From assembly GCF_041262165.1 (NCBI RefSeq), contig NZ_JBGCBY010000009.1:186001-250000 (forward strand): 64,000 nucleotides of DNA, in the 5' to 3' direction. This stretch comes from Streptacidiphilus sp041262165. Its GTDB lineage: Bacteria > Actinomycetota > Actinomycetes > Streptomycetales > Streptomycetaceae. Shown in pieces: positions 39,855-48,823 of this stretch. Numbering within the stretch: the first letter of the stretch is position 1; every line of letters starts with the position of its first letter. The notes under the pieces are model-generated. The model made no database searches. It had not been told where the DNA came from and worked only from the letters and a program-made list of their open reading frames with translations. A program made the position numbers and the translations under genes.

Positions 39855-41480
39855 ATGGACTCAGAACTTGAGACACCCGAGCAGTCCGTGCCGTCCGACC
39901 AGCCCGAGCATGCGGAGGGGCTCTCCCGCCGATACGCCCTCGGGCTGCTGGGCACCGCAGGCGCGGGAGCCGTGGCGGTGCCGCTGCTCGGCGCCGGGAC
40001 CGCGGCCGCGGCCACGCCGCTCGGCGCCCCCGCGTTCAATCCGACGCCCGACACGCTCGGCGCTCCGCCTGTCCAAGGCCTGCACCTGACCTTCGGCGCG
40101 GACCCGCGCAGCCAGATGGTCGTCTCCTGGCTGACCGACGGACCGGTCAAGCAGCCGCGGGTGCTCTACGGCACGCTGACGCACGGATTCGGCTCCAGCG
40201 CTGACGCGCAGACCCGCAGCTACGTCGACGGCAAGTCCGGACGCACCGTGTATGTGCACCACGCCGCGCTGAACCGACTCCGCCCGGGCACCGACTACCT
40301 CTACATGGTGTCGCACCAGGGCGCCACGCCCGACAGCGGCAACTTCCGTACTGCTCCCAGCGGTCGGGCGCCGCTCACCTTCACCAGTTTCGGCGATCAG
40401 TCGGCTCCCCAGGTGACCTGGGCCGCCAGCGGCGCCGTCGGTCTCGACGCGAACTCCACCCCCGCGACCAAGGACATCGTGAGCGGGATCGAGCAGGTCG
40501 CGCCGCTGTTCCACCTGCTCAACGGCGACCTCTGCTACGCCAACCTCGATGTCGACCGGGTGCGCACCTGGAACAACTTCTTCACCAACAACACCCGCTC
40601 TGCGCGCTTCCGCCCGTGGATGCCCGCAGCAGGCAACCATGAGATCGAGAGCGCCAACGGACCGATCGGGCTGGGCGCGTTTCAGACCTACTTCTCCCTG
40701 CCCTCGACCGAGTCCGACGCGGAGCTGGCTGGGCTGTGGTACGCCTTCACCGCGGGATCCGTGCGGGTGATCGTGCTGCAGAACGACGACAACTGCCTCC
40801 AGGACGGCGGCGACATCTACATCAGCGGCTACTCGGGCGGCCGTCAGCTGGCCTTCCTGGAGAAGGAGCTGCGTGCGGCCAGGTCATCGGGCGACATCGA
40901 CTGGGTGGTCGTCGCGATGCACCAGGTGATGATCAGCTCATCCGACGCCAACGGGGCCGATCTGGGGCTGCGTCAGAAGTACGGCCCGCTGTTCGACAAG
41001 TACGGCGTGGACCTGGTGGTCTGCGGCCACGAGCACAACTACGAGCGGTCGCTGGCCGTCCGCGGCGTGGTCACCAGCAGCGAGACCCTCACTCCCAACC
41101 CCGTGTCGTCCGCCACCGACGACATCGACACCTCGCTCGGTACCGTCCACATGGTGCTCGGCGGCGGAGGCGTGTCAGGCACGACGAACCAGAAGTTCTT
41201 CAAGGACGGCACCGCGAAGGTGATCACGGCTGTCTCGTCCAGCGCGCCGGCCGGCACCAAGCGAACCTCCACCTACGTCACCGAGGAGGCGATCTGGACC
41301 GGGGTGCGCGACCTCGACCACCCCTACGGCTTCGCGTCGTTCACGGTCGATCCCGGCCGGCACGCCGGGGACACCACCCGACTGCACGTCACCTACTACA
41401 ACGTCAACAAGCCGAACGGCGACCTGTCGGTCTTCGAGAAGTTCACCCTGCACCGCAAGCGTTCCGACGGACACCGCTGA
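39855..41480 (+). CDS. Tat-exported purple acid phosphatase-like metallophosphoesterase
   Basis: 541 residues. Tat signal SRRYALGLLGTAGAGAVAVP (about 24-53), a fibronectin-like N-domain (QGLHLTFGADPRSQMVVSWL, ALNRLRPGTDYLYMVSH) and a dinuclear metallophosphatase domain: FTSFGDQ, NGDLCYAN, GNHE, VVAMHQVM and GHEHNYERS supply the metal ligands. It should hydrolyse phosphate monoesters outside the cell. GGAGGAA precedes the ATG. Monocistronic, with a hairpin about 120 bp after the stop. A pho box was not found by eye. Confidence 0.92.
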   Translation: MDSELETPEQSVPSDQPEHAEGLSRRYALGLLGTAGAGAVAVPLLGAGTAAAATPLGAPAFNPTPDTLGAPPVQGLHLTFGADPRSQMVVSWLTDGPVKQPRVLYGTLTHGFGSSADAQTRSYVDGKSGRTVYVHHAALNRLRPGTDYLYMVSHQGATPDSGNFRTAPSGRAPLTFTSFGDQSAPQVTWAASGAVGLDANSTPATKDIVSGIEQVAPLFHLLNGDLCYANLDVDRVRTWNNFFTNNTRSARFRPWMPAAGNHEIESANGPIGLGAFQTYFSLPSTESDAELAGLWYAFTAGSVRVIVLQNDDNCLQDGGDIYISGYSGGRQLAFLEKELRAARSSGDIDWVVVAMHQVMISSSDANGADLGLRQKYGPLFDKYGVDLVVCGHEHNYERSLAVRGVVTSSETLTPNPVSSATDDIDTSLGTVHMVLGGGGVSGTTNQKFFKDGTAKVITAVSSSAPAGTKRTSTYVTEEAIWTGVRDLDHPYGFASFTVDPGRHAGDTTRLHVTYYNVNKPNGDLSVFEKFTLHRKRSDGHR

Positions 41481-41601
41481 GCCTGCGGCTGCGTCCACGT
41501 GCCAGCGGCGGCCGGCGTTCCGGGTGGGCTCCCGGCGATGAGTCAGCGCCGCTGCGCCGAGGGCCGCAACGCTACGACGGCGTCCATGGCTACGACTGAT
41601 G

Positions 41602-41632
41602 GGTCCACGGGTGCCGCCAAAGCCCGTGGACC
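41602..41632 (+). terminator. Hairpin terminator after the phosphatase gene
   Basis: GGTCCACGGG at 41602-41611 pairs with CCCGTGGACC at 41623-41632; 10-bp perfect stem, 11-nt loop. Confidence 0.7.
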
Positions 41633-41967
41633 TCGGCGGACGGTGCCAGTAGTCCCGCCGACGATTCAGCGTCGATCGCTGTTGTGTACGTGACAGCCTT
41701 GCCATGTGCGGGCGGGATCTGGCTGCGACCCACCGCCCAGGCGTAGTGCCCCGCCCCCGCCAGGCCTGGGGGACGGCGGGGCGCTGCCACGTGCCGGCCA
41801 TCGGCCTGGACGTCCACTCCGTCGCCGAACTGCGCCGTTCCAGACCACCGGCGGGCATGGCCTCCAGTGACTCGTCCGATACGGGCGAAGGTGCGCCCCG
41901 GGGCTCGGAGACATAGCGTGGAAGCAGGGAAACGGCCTTCGCCGAGGCTACGCGCGTCGGCGTCCGA

Positions 41968-42019
41968 TATGGCTCCGCGCCTGCTATGGGCTCTGCGCCA
42001 GCTATGGCCCTGCGCCAGC
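41968..42019. repeat. 17-18 bp tandem repeat, three copies
   Basis: TATGGCTCCGCGCCTGC, TATGGGCTCTGCGCCAGC and TATGGCCCTGCGCCAGC follow one another directly, ending about 95 bp before the lipoprotein start. Intergenic; may carry iterated binding sites or be a slippage product. Confidence 0.75.
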
Positions 42020-42113
42020 CCCGGTCCGAGTGTGCCCACGGACACCGACACCGCACTCACTCCGCGTCCGCCGTCCGCCCTCCGCACAGCGACGAGTGCC
42101 GCGGGAGCACCGA

Positions 42114-42596
42114 ATGCCAAATCTCAAGATCACAATCGCGGTCCTGGTCTGCGCCGGTTCGGCCCTCGCCACCGCTGCCTGCGGCCCCGCTTCCGTATCT
42201 GAGGCGCTGGTCGCCTCGGCGCGACCGACGGCCAGCCCGGCGGCAACGACCGTGCCGGTCATACTCGACTGTCTGAGCCACTCCCAGGTACGCCCGACCA
42301 CGTACGTCCTCGCCTGTGGCGACGGCAACAACTACCTGGTCGCCCTGCACTGGTCGCAGTGGGGGACGAAGTCCGCCCGCGCCTTGGGGACCGACGAGGC
42401 GAACGACTGTGTGCCGTACTGTGCCGCAGGCCGCTTCCACGGCTACCCCGTGGACGTCCTGCTCGACCGTGCCCAGCCCTGGAAGGGACACCCCGGCGTC
42501 CTGCGCTTCACCCGGATCACGCTCGACTACCCGGCGAACCGGCCAGCGGGAATCCCGAAGCAAACGTCCTTCAACCTGCCGGCCGGACCTGCCTGA
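42114..42596 (+). CDS. Putative lipoprotein
   Basis: 160 residues with a lipobox: LVCAGSALATAACGPASVSE, where Cys23 follows a short signal helix, so the protein should be lipid-anchored outside the membrane. The mature part has four more cysteines (VILDCLSHS, YVLACGDGN, DCVPYCAAG) probably in disulfides, and ends QTSFNLPAG. No named family; similar small lipoproteins with YVLACGDGNNYL...WSQWGT are common in actinobacteria. GGGAGCACCG precedes the ATG. A hairpin ends the gene. Confidence 0.8.
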   Translation: MPNLKITIAVLVCAGSALATAACGPASVSEALVASARPTASPAATTVPVILDCLSHSQVRPTTYVLACGDGNNYLVALHWSQWGTKSARALGTDEANDCVPYCAAGRFHGYPVDVLLDRAQPWKGHPGVLRFTRITLDYPANRPAGIPKQTSFNLPAGPA

Positions 42597-42634
42597 TCCA
42601 GCGCTTCGCGCCGTCGCGCACCGACCACCCATGG

Positions 42635-42660
42635 GAGGCCCGGTTTCCGGGCCGGGCCTC
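42635..42660. terminator. Hairpin between convergent lipoprotein and alginate lyase genes
   Basis: GAGGCCCGG and CCGGGCCTC, 9-bp stem, 8-nt loop. Serves both directions. Confidence 0.75.
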
Positions 42661-42682
42661 TGGGCTGCCGTATGAGGATTGC

Positions 42683-43546
42683 TCAGCTGTGGGAGACGGT
42701 GAGCGCGTAGAAGGCGACGCGGGCGCCCTTGGTGGTGCTGTTGGAGGATGACTGGTTGTACGAGCCGGCCTTGAAGTACTGCTTGTAGCTGTTGAAGGAC
42801 GAGGGGACGGCGTAGTGCGTAGTGCTTCCGTTGACCGTCAGGTCGATCGTGTGGCCGCCTGAGACGCCGATCGTGTAGCTCCACGTCTGCCCGACCGGTA
42901 CGTGGCCCACCGTGTGCGTTGTCTGGCCGCCCGAGGGCGAGTTCTCGGTGCCGAGGACGATGTCGCCGCTTGCACGGTAGTACAGCTCCACCAGCGGCTT
43001 GGTGGATGAACCACCCGTGCCGAGGTGGATCTGCCCGACGCAGACATGGTCTGTCACCGACACCACGCGCAGCGTCGCGTTCAGACGGTGGGTGCCGCTG
43101 AGCGACCAGTCTGCGGGGCTGCCGTCGCGGTTCATCTCGCGCAGTTCGGAGCGGGCGTAGTTGGAGTTCGGCGTGGTAACGCCCTTCTCCGGTGCCCAGA
43201 AGGTCATCGCACCGTCGCGGCTGTCGGTGTAGAAGTACGAGTCCTGGAACCCGTTGGCCCCCTGGAGCCGGGACGACGGGATCGTGGTCGGTGAGCCCGG
43301 GGAACCCACCGGTTCCTGCAGTTCCCACACCGACAGGTCGAAGTTGCCGCCGGGCGCGACGGCCGGGCTCGCCAGGGGCCCGGCGTCGGCGTTGGAGCTG
43401 CCCTGGGCGCCCAGTGTGACAGCCCTCTCCGCGGCGGTGGCGGCGGTGACGCCGGGCATGGCCGACGCGGTGGGCACCGCGAGGGCCAGGCCGGCGGCGG
43501 TCGCGGTGGCGGTGGTCAGGGAGATGAGCAGCGTGCGCATGCGCAT
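42683..43546 (-). CDS. Secreted family PL7 alginate lyase
   Basis: 287 residues. Sec signal about 1-29 (LISLTTATATAAGLALAVPT), then a beta-jelly-roll lyase domain. The three PL7 active-site strands are present: NYARSELREM (catalytic Arg/Glu), VCVGQIHLG (Gln-His pair), and YKQYFKAGSYNQ (Tyr/Lys). It cleaves alginate or similar polyuronates by beta-elimination outside the cell. GGAAGG precedes the ATG. A perfect palindrome sits in the promoter region at 43611-43626, suggesting regulated expression, but no regulator gene is adjacent. Confidence 0.9.
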   Translation of the reverse strand: MRMRTLLISLTTATATAAGLALAVPTASAMPGVTAATAAERAVTLGAQGSSNADAGPLASPAVAPGGNFDLSVWELQEPVGSPGSPTTIPSSRLQGANGFQDSYFYTDSRDGAMTFWAPEKGVTTPNSNYARSELREMNRDGSPADWSLSGTHRLNATLRVVSVTDHVCVGQIHLGTGGSSTKPLVELYYRASGDIVLGTENSPSGGQTTHTVGHVPVGQTWSYTIGVSGGHTIDLTVNGSTTHYAVPSSFNSYKQYFKAGSYNQSSSNSTTKGARVAFYALTVSHS

Positions 43547-43986
43547 GGGGGTGCCTTCCCGTTCGCTGGGTGGTCTTGGTCGGTGAAAGCGCGGCTCTCC
43601 GCACATCGTGGTTCATATACATGAACTACGTGTGTGAATGTGAACGAGTGAACTCTAGGACCCTGCCGTGGGCACGTCAACGCCTCCCGGGCAGTGCGAG
43701 GGGCGGGGTGCTCGCGAGCAGTCCACGCTCCGTGTCGGCGCCCGGCCATTCCCTGCGACTCGGAGGCATCCAGCCCGCCTCCGACGACCTGATGGCGCGC
43801 GCAGATGAACGGGCGTTCCACTAACGAATTCGACGTCAACGCCCAGACCGAGCCGCGGGTACTGGGCGCGGCCCCTGCGGGGGTGGCCGACCCGGCGGTC
43901 ACCCGGAAAACGTGGGTCATCCATGTTTGTCGACCCGTAGAAGACTGGTCGTATCAGACCGAGGCGCCACAGCACTGGGAGGTGCC
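43547..43986. other. Divergent promoter region
   Basis: Spacer between the alginate lyase and the ABM-like gene. It holds the palindrome 43611-43626 and a run of TTCA/TGAA motifs (43611-43650). No gene seen. Confidence 0.45.
43611..43626 (-). promoter_or_regulatory. Palindromic operator of the alginate lyase gene
   Basis: GTTCAT-ATAC-ATGAAC, a perfect 6-bp inverted repeat 65 bp before the ATG. GTTCA/TGAAC half-sites recur downstream at about 43638-43653. Fits a GntR/HutC- or LacI-like site. Confidence 0.65.
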
Positions 43987-44601
43987 ATGTTCGTACGCAC
44001 GATCTACGCGACCGGCGATCCAGCCAAGATCGACACGACCATCGAAGCACTCAGCACCGAAGGCCGCCGGCTGCTCGCAGAGCAGCCGGGCTACCGCGGC
44101 TTCGGGCTGTTCGCGGACCGCCAGCTCGGCAAGCTGACGATGGGCACGATGTGGGACAGCGAGAAGGCCCGCCAGGACAGCGACGACAACCTCGGCGCGC
44201 GGCGTGCCGCCATGCTCGAGCCGTTCGCCTCGACCGTCTCCGTCAACAATGCCGAGGTGGCCGTCTTCGACCGCCGCGAACAGCCAGGCCCCGGCGCCTG
44301 GCTCCGGCTCAGCAGGATGGATTTCAACCCTTCGGACGCCGACCTGCTCCGCGAGACCTTCACCGCGACGGTGCTGCCCAAGCTCGAGCTGCTCCCCGGC
44401 ATGTGCAGCGCGACGCTCTTCATCGACCGCACCCACGGCCGCGGCTCGGTGGGCGTGATCTTCAAGGACCGCGCGTCCCTCGATGCGTCCCGCTCCACAC
44501 AGGCGGCGGCCCGCAGCGAAGGCGCCGCCAAGGCACACGTCACCATCAACGCCCTTGAGGAGTTCGAAGTCGTCTTCGCCGACGCCGCCCCCACAAGCTG
44601 A
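43987..44601 (+). CDS. Antibiotic biosynthesis monooxygenase-like (dimeric alpha/beta barrel) protein
   Basis: 204 residues made of two tandem ferredoxin-like repeats: FVRTIYATGDPAKIDTTIEA ... YRGFGLFADRQLGKLTMGTM and then AWLRLSRMDFNPSDADLLRE ... MCSATLFIDRTHGRGSVGVI. This is the dimeric alpha-beta barrel fold of ABM/EthD-like proteins, fused into one chain. Members include heme-degrading and cofactor-free monooxygenases, but many have no known activity. GGGAGG lies just before the ATG. Monocistronic. Confidence 0.75.
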   Translation: MFVRTIYATGDPAKIDTTIEALSTEGRRLLAEQPGYRGFGLFADRQLGKLTMGTMWDSEKARQDSDDNLGARRAAMLEPFASTVSVNNAEVAVFDRREQPGPGAWLRLSRMDFNPSDADLLRETFTATVLPKLELLPGMCSATLFIDRTHGRGSVGVIFKDRASLDASRSTQAAARSEGAAKAHVTINALEEFEVVFADAAPTS

Positions 44602-44872
44602 AGAGGCAGCGCCGGCATCTGCATCCGAGCCGCCGCGAACACCGCGACCGGGCGCGGGAAGTCCGTCACGCCCCTCTCACGCTGCTGCCAGGCCAGCAGT
44701 CACTTGCGGGTGGCTGCCCGAGCGCCGCGGAGAGCGCACCGGCTGGCCTCGCTGCTGCCCCGAAACGGTGCAGCCAGAAGGTCGACGGGGCGCTGAGCGT
44801 CGGCCAGGGCAGCCCGGACGGGCTCGTCCTCGGACTGGACAGGGAGGTCGCGGCATTGGACGGGGACGATCT

Positions 44873-45058
44873 CTAGGGCTCGGCCGGCCGCTCCTGCTGC
44901 TCGCTGAGGTCACGTATCACGACGCGTCCGCTTTCGAGGTCGATCGGCCCGTGATGGGGGTCGCCCACTCCCTCCTCGTCACGGGTCCACTCAAGCCTGT
45001 TCCGCTCGTCTTCCGTGTGCCGCCGGCCCGGCGAGAACAGTTCCTGCAAGATGCTCAT
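44873..45058 (-). CDS. DUF6191 family small protein
   Basis: 61 residues: ILQELFSPGRRHTEDERNRL, then GDPHHGPIDLESGRVVIRDL. Very similar small proteins occur widely in Streptomyces and are grouped as DUF6191. Hydrophilic, no signal peptide; function unknown. The ATG at 45058 matches the family start. It lies 109 bp downstream of the DksA-like gene on the same strand and may share its transcript. Confidence 0.75.
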   Translation of the reverse strand: MSILQELFSPGRRHTEDERNRLEWTRDEEGVGDPHHGPIDLESGRVVIRDLSEQQERPAEP

Positions 45059-45167
45059 GCTGTGCCAACGGCAGTACGGCCCGGCGACGTTCCCTCGCCT
45101 GAACCCGGACTGCCCGGCGCTGCTGCAGCGGCGCCCGCCGAACGACGAGCCGGCAAGGCTTGCCAGG

Positions 45168-45557
45168 TCAGCGAGGGCGGCCCGCAGCACAGCGCACGCA
45201 GGTGCTCGCCGCCGGGCGCACCTCCAGACGCTCTGCAGGGATCGGCTCGCCGCAGCTCTCGCACCGCCCGTAGTCGCCTCGTTCCAGTCGTTCCAGCGCT
45301 CGATCCAGATCGGCCAGATGGTCCTGTGCCTGGACCAGCAAAGAGGCGACGTGGGCCCGCTCGAAGGCGGTGCTGGACCCCTCCGGGTCGTGCTCGTCGT
45401 CAATCGCCACCAGGGCATTCGCCTCGACGATCTCAGCGAAATCACGGCTCAACCCCGCGATCTGCGCGATCGTGCCAGTACGTTCGGCAGCAAGCCGCTC
45501 GTAGGCGGACTCACGCTCGTTCGGGGAGAAGACGGCGTCACTGGACGAATCGCTCAT
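45168..45557 (-). CDS. TraR/DksA family zinc-finger protein
   Basis: 129 residues. A long helical hairpin (about 10-90: YERLAAERTGTIAQIAGLSR ... DLDRALERLERGDYG) followed by a four-cysteine zinc finger (CESCGEPIPAERLEVRPAAS, CVRC). DksA-type proteins insert the coiled coil into the secondary channel of RNA polymerase and alter its response to ppGpp; in actinobacteria their role is less clear. The tip residues of the coil (Asp-Ala usually) read DFAEIVEAN here. ATG at 45557 or GTG two codons earlier. Confidence 0.85.
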   Translation of the reverse strand: MSDSSSDAVFSPNERESAYERLAAERTGTIAQIAGLSRDFAEIVEANALVAIDDEHDPEGSSTAFERAHVASLLVQAQDHLADLDRALERLERGDYGRCESCGEPIPAERLEVRPAASTCVRCAAGRPR

Positions 45558-45764
45558 CGACACGACAACACCGGCACCAGATATCGCATTCCGCGCACCT
45601 CGCGCCCTGAGTGCCGAGCAGCCAGTCCATGACCTCTGGCGTGCTGGATACCGCGAGCGGCCACCACCCTCGAGAGCGCCCCGCCGTCACCATCGGCCGC
45701 GCCTGCCACGCCAAGCGGGTCAGCCTAGACTGAGACGTGGGGGTGTCACTCTTCGGAGGCCGCC

Positions 45765-46076
45765 ATGAGCCGTCTGCGCCATTTCCACCTCGACCATGCC
45801 GGGCACTCGATCACGGTGGACGTCCGCAGGGGGCACGGGCGCGAGGTCGAGCTGCTGATCGACGGCAAGGAGGTCGGCTACCGGCGCGAGCGCGCGTCCG
45901 ACATGGTCACCATGGGAGGCGAGTTGCCCGAGGACCCGCCGCAGCGCTTCGCGGTTCGGGTCGACCACCTGCGGCACCGCACCCACGCTCCGGCGTGCAC
46001 GCTGCTGCTGGACGGGCGCGAGATACCGATGCCCGAGCGCGAGGTCAGCGCGCGGTGGCCAGGAGTGCGGCCATAG
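45765..46076 (+). CDS. Conserved actinobacterial protein of unknown function
   Basis: 103 residues, predicted mostly beta: RHFHLDHAGHSITVDVRRGH, GREVELLIDGKEVGYRRER, APACTLLLDGREIPMPER. Similar short proteins with the repeated LLxDGxEV / LLLDGxEI elements occur in Streptomyces; I know no function. GGAGGCC precedes the ATG. Followed by two hairpins in the convergent gap to katG. Confidence 0.7.
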   Translation: MSRLRHFHLDHAGHSITVDVRRGHGREVELLIDGKEVGYRRERASDMVTMGGELPEDPPQRFAVRVDHLRHRTHAPACTLLLDGREIPMPEREVSARWPGVRP

Positions 46077-46169
46077 CCGCCCACCGGCCCGGGGCTCGAC
46101 CGCGGAACCCGGCCCGGTCGAAGGCCGCGTCAACCCGCACCAAGGTGCCGCAGCGGCAGATGTTCGGCC

Positions 46170-46191
46170 GCGCGACGTGTCCACGTCGCGC
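46170..46191. terminator. Near-palindromic hairpin
   Basis: GCGCGACGTG-TC-CACGTCGCGC, 10-bp arms with a 2-bp centre. Downstream of the plus-strand unknown-function gene; could be a terminator or a binding site. Confidence 0.5.
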
Positions 46192-46224
46192 GTGGGGCGT
46201 CGTCGAGATCCTTCGGACTGAAGA

Positions 46225-46258
46225 CGTCCAGGCCGGCCGGCGCCGGCCGACCTGGACG
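46225..46258. terminator. Terminator of katG
   Basis: CGTCCAGG and CCTGGACG enclose the 16-bp palindrome CGGCCGGCGCCGGCCG, 6 bp beyond the katG stop. Confidence 0.75.
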
Positions 46259-46264
46259 CCATGA

Positions 46265-48496
46265 TCAGACGAGGTCGAACCGGTCGAGGTTCATCACCTT
46301 GTTCCACGCCGCGACGAAGTCGTTCACGAACTTCTCCTTCGCGTCATCGCTCGCGTAGACCTCCGCGAGCGCGCGGAGCTCGGAGTTCGACCCGAAGACG
46401 AGGTCGGCACGGCTGCCGGTCCACTTGACCTCACCCGTGGCCGCGTCGCGACCCTCGAACGTGTTCGCGTCCTCGGACGTCGCCTTCCACGTCGTGCCCA
46501 GGTCGAGCAGGTTGACGAAGAAGTCGTTGGTCAGCGACCCGGGGGTCGTGGTGAAGACACCGAGCTGCGACTGCTGGTAGTTCGCGCCCAGGACGCGGAG
46601 GCCACCGACGAGGGCCGTCGTCTCGGGGGCGCTCAGGGTCAGCAGGTTCGCCCGGTCGATCAGCACGTACTCGGCCGGCAGCCGGCTGCCCTTCCCGAGG
46701 TAGTTGCGGAACCCGTCGGCGGTCGGCTCGAGCGCGGAGAACGACTCCACGTCGGTCTGCTCCTGCGACGCGTCCGCGCGGCCCGGCGTGAAGGGGACCT
46801 CGACCTGGAAGCCCGCGTCCTTGGCGGCCTGCTCGACGGCCGCACCACCAGCGAGCACGATCAGGTCGGCGAGCGAGACCCGCTTGCCACCGGTCTGGGC
46901 GGCGTTGAAAGCCTCCTGGATCCCCTCCAGGCTGCGCAGCACCGTCGCCAGTTGGTCGGGGTCGTTGGCCTCCCAACCGCTCTGCGGCTGGAGTCGGATG
47001 CGCGCACCGTTGGCACCGCCGCGCTTGTCGCTGCCGCGGAAGGACGCGGCCGACGCCCACGCGGTGGACACGAGCTGGGACACCGACAGGCCCGAGGCGA
47101 GGATCTGGCCCTTGAGGGAGGCGATGTCCTCGGCGCCGATGAGCTCATGCGTCACCGCGGGGAGGGGGTCCTGCCACAGCAGCGTCTCGGCCGGGACCTC
47201 CGGGCCGAGGTAGCGCACGATCGGGCCCATGTCGCGGTGGGTCAGCTTGAACCACGCCCGGGCGAAGGCGTCCGCGAACTCGGCCGGGTTCTCGAAGAAG
47301 CGCCGCGAGATCAGCTCGTAGGCCGGGTCGATCCGAAGGGAGAGATCGGTCGTCAGCATCGTCGGGGCGTGGCTCTTCGACGCGTCGTGGGCGTCGGGGA
47401 CGGTACCCGCCCCGGCGCCGTCCTTCGGCCTCCACTGGTTCGCGCCGGCGGGGCTCTGGTACAGCTCCCACTCATAGCCGAACAGGATCTCGAAGAAGGT
47501 GTTGTCCCAGGTCACCGGGGTGTTCGTCCAGATACCCTCGAGGCCGCTGGTGATCGCGTCGCCACCCTTACCGGTGCCGAAGGAGTTCCTCCAGCCGAGC
47601 CCCTGCTCCTCGAGCGGGGCGGCCTCGGGGTCGGGGCCGACGCTCTCCCCCGGGCCCGCGCCGTGAGTCTTGCCGAAGGTGTGGCCGCCCGCGATCAGGG
47701 CGACCGTCTCCTCGTCGTTCATCGCCATCCGGCGGAACGTCTCACGGATGTCGCGGGCCGCTGCGAGCGGGTCCGGATTGCCGTTCGGGCCCTCCGGGTT
47801 GACGTAGATGAGGCCCATCTGGACCGCGCCGAGGGGGTTCTCCAGCTCACGGTCACCGGTGTAGCGCTCGTCGCCGAGCCAGGTGGTCTCGGGACCCCAG
47901 TACACGTCCTCGTCGGGCTCCCAGACGTCCGCACGACCGCCGCCGAAGCCGAAGGTCTCGAAGCCCATCGACTCCAGTGCGACGTTGCCGGCGAGGATCA
48001 TGAGGTCGGCCCAGGAAAGGCTCTGGCCGTACTTCTTCTTGACCGGCCACAGCAGGCGGCGGGCCTTGTCGAGGTTCACGTTGTCCGGCCAGCTGTTGAG
48101 GGGTGCGAAGCGCTGCTGGCCGGCCCCGGCGCCGCCGCGGCCGTCGCTGATCCGGTAGGTGCCCGCGCTGTGCCACGCCATCCGGATCATGAACGGGCCG
48201 TAGCTGCCGAAGTCGGCCGGCCACCAGTCCTGCGAGGTCGTCAGCACCTCCGCGATGTCCCGCTTCACTGCCGGGAGATCGAGGGTCTTGAACGCCTCGG
48301 CGTAGTCGAACTCCTCACCGAGGGGGTTGGCCACGACGGGGTTCTTGGCGAGGATCTTCAGGTTGAGCCGATCCGGCCACCACTGGCGGTTTCCGCCGCC
48401 CTGAGTCGGGTGCGGGGCGCGCCCATGCGCGACGGGGCAGCCACCTCCGCCCTCCGTCTTCGCGTCTACGACGATTGCATCATGGTTCTCAGACAT
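46265..48496 (-). CDS. katG: Catalase-peroxidase
   Basis: 743 residues, full length. N-terminal heme domain: distal Arg105, Trp108, His109 (MIRMAWHSAGTYR) and proximal His272 (AGGHTFGKTHGAG). The covalent Met-Tyr-Trp adduct needed for catalase activity can be formed by Met257, Tyr231 (LIYVNPEGP) and Trp108. The C-terminal duplicate domain is complete. It removes hydrogen peroxide and can oxidise small donors. GGAAGG lies before the ATG. Upstream on the same strand is a damaged furA-type gene, the usual repressor of this operon, so peroxide control may be altered here. Confidence 0.97.
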   Translation of the reverse strand: MSENHDAIVVDAKTEGGGGCPVAHGRAPHPTQGGGNRQWWPDRLNLKILAKNPVVANPLGEEFDYAEAFKTLDLPAVKRDIAEVLTTSQDWWPADFGSYGPFMIRMAWHSAGTYRISDGRGGAGAGQQRFAPLNSWPDNVNLDKARRLLWPVKKKYGQSLSWADLMILAGNVALESMGFETFGFGGGRADVWEPDEDVYWGPETTWLGDERYTGDRELENPLGAVQMGLIYVNPEGPNGNPDPLAAARDIRETFRRMAMNDEETVALIAGGHTFGKTHGAGPGESVGPDPEAAPLEEQGLGWRNSFGTGKGGDAITSGLEGIWTNTPVTWDNTFFEILFGYEWELYQSPAGANQWRPKDGAGAGTVPDAHDASKSHAPTMLTTDLSLRIDPAYELISRRFFENPAEFADAFARAWFKLTHRDMGPIVRYLGPEVPAETLLWQDPLPAVTHELIGAEDIASLKGQILASGLSVSQLVSTAWASAASFRGSDKRGGANGARIRLQPQSGWEANDPDQLATVLRSLEGIQEAFNAAQTGGKRVSLADLIVLAGGAAVEQAAKDAGFQVEVPFTPGRADASQEQTDVESFSALEPTADGFRNYLGKGSRLPAEYVLIDRANLLTLSAPETTALVGGLRVLGANYQQSQLGVFTTTPGSLTNDFFVNLLDLGTTWKATSEDANTFEGRDAATGEVKWTGSRADLVFGSNSELRALAEVYASDDAKEKFVNDFVAAWNKVMNLDRFDLV

Positions 48497-48529
48497 GGGA
48501 ATCCTTCCGGACCAGGCGGATCACGGTGC

Positions 48530-48823
48530 TCAGGAACTGCGGGCGGTGGAACAGTCGGGGCACAGGCCCCAGGAGATGACCTCGGCCTCGTCGATCGGGA
48601 AGCTGTGGTCGTCGAACGCGGTCAGGCAGGGGCCCTCGCCGACCACGCGGTCGACGTCCGCGACGACACCGCACGACCGGCACACGACGTGGTGGTCCCT
48701 GACGCGTCTCTCGAACCGGGCCGGACTGCCGGTCGGTTCGATACTGCGTACGACCGCGCCGCGAACGCCGAGGTGGTCACCATCCCGGACGGTCTCGAGC
48801 AGCGCGACGCGGGTGGCCGTCAT
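48530..48823 (-). pseudogene. furA-type regulator with deleted DNA-binding domain
   Basis: The frame reads MTATRVALLETVRDGDHLGV directly joined to RGAVVRSIEPTGSPARFERR, then HHVVCRSCGVVADVDRVVGE and a C-terminal CPDC. In intact furA homologues about 45 residues with the recognition helix lie between the first two segments, and a further N-terminus precedes them. The C-terminal metal/dimer domain with both CxxC motifs is complete. The deletion kept the frame. The product could dimerise but not bind DNA, so the gene is probably dead. It lies 33 bp before katG. Confidence 0.8.

Larger units (their letters stand above)
41481..42113. other. Gene-free region between phosphatase and lipoprotein genes
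   Basis: Holds the hairpin 41602-41632 and the 17-18 bp tandem repeat 41968-42019. I see no coding frame with protein character. Confidence 0.45.

Noticed and set aside
44640..44876. Plus-strand frame ending LDREVAALDGDDL and a TAG at 44874
   Set aside because: The last 30 codons look protein-like, but there is no start codon, no ribosome binding site and no recognised family.
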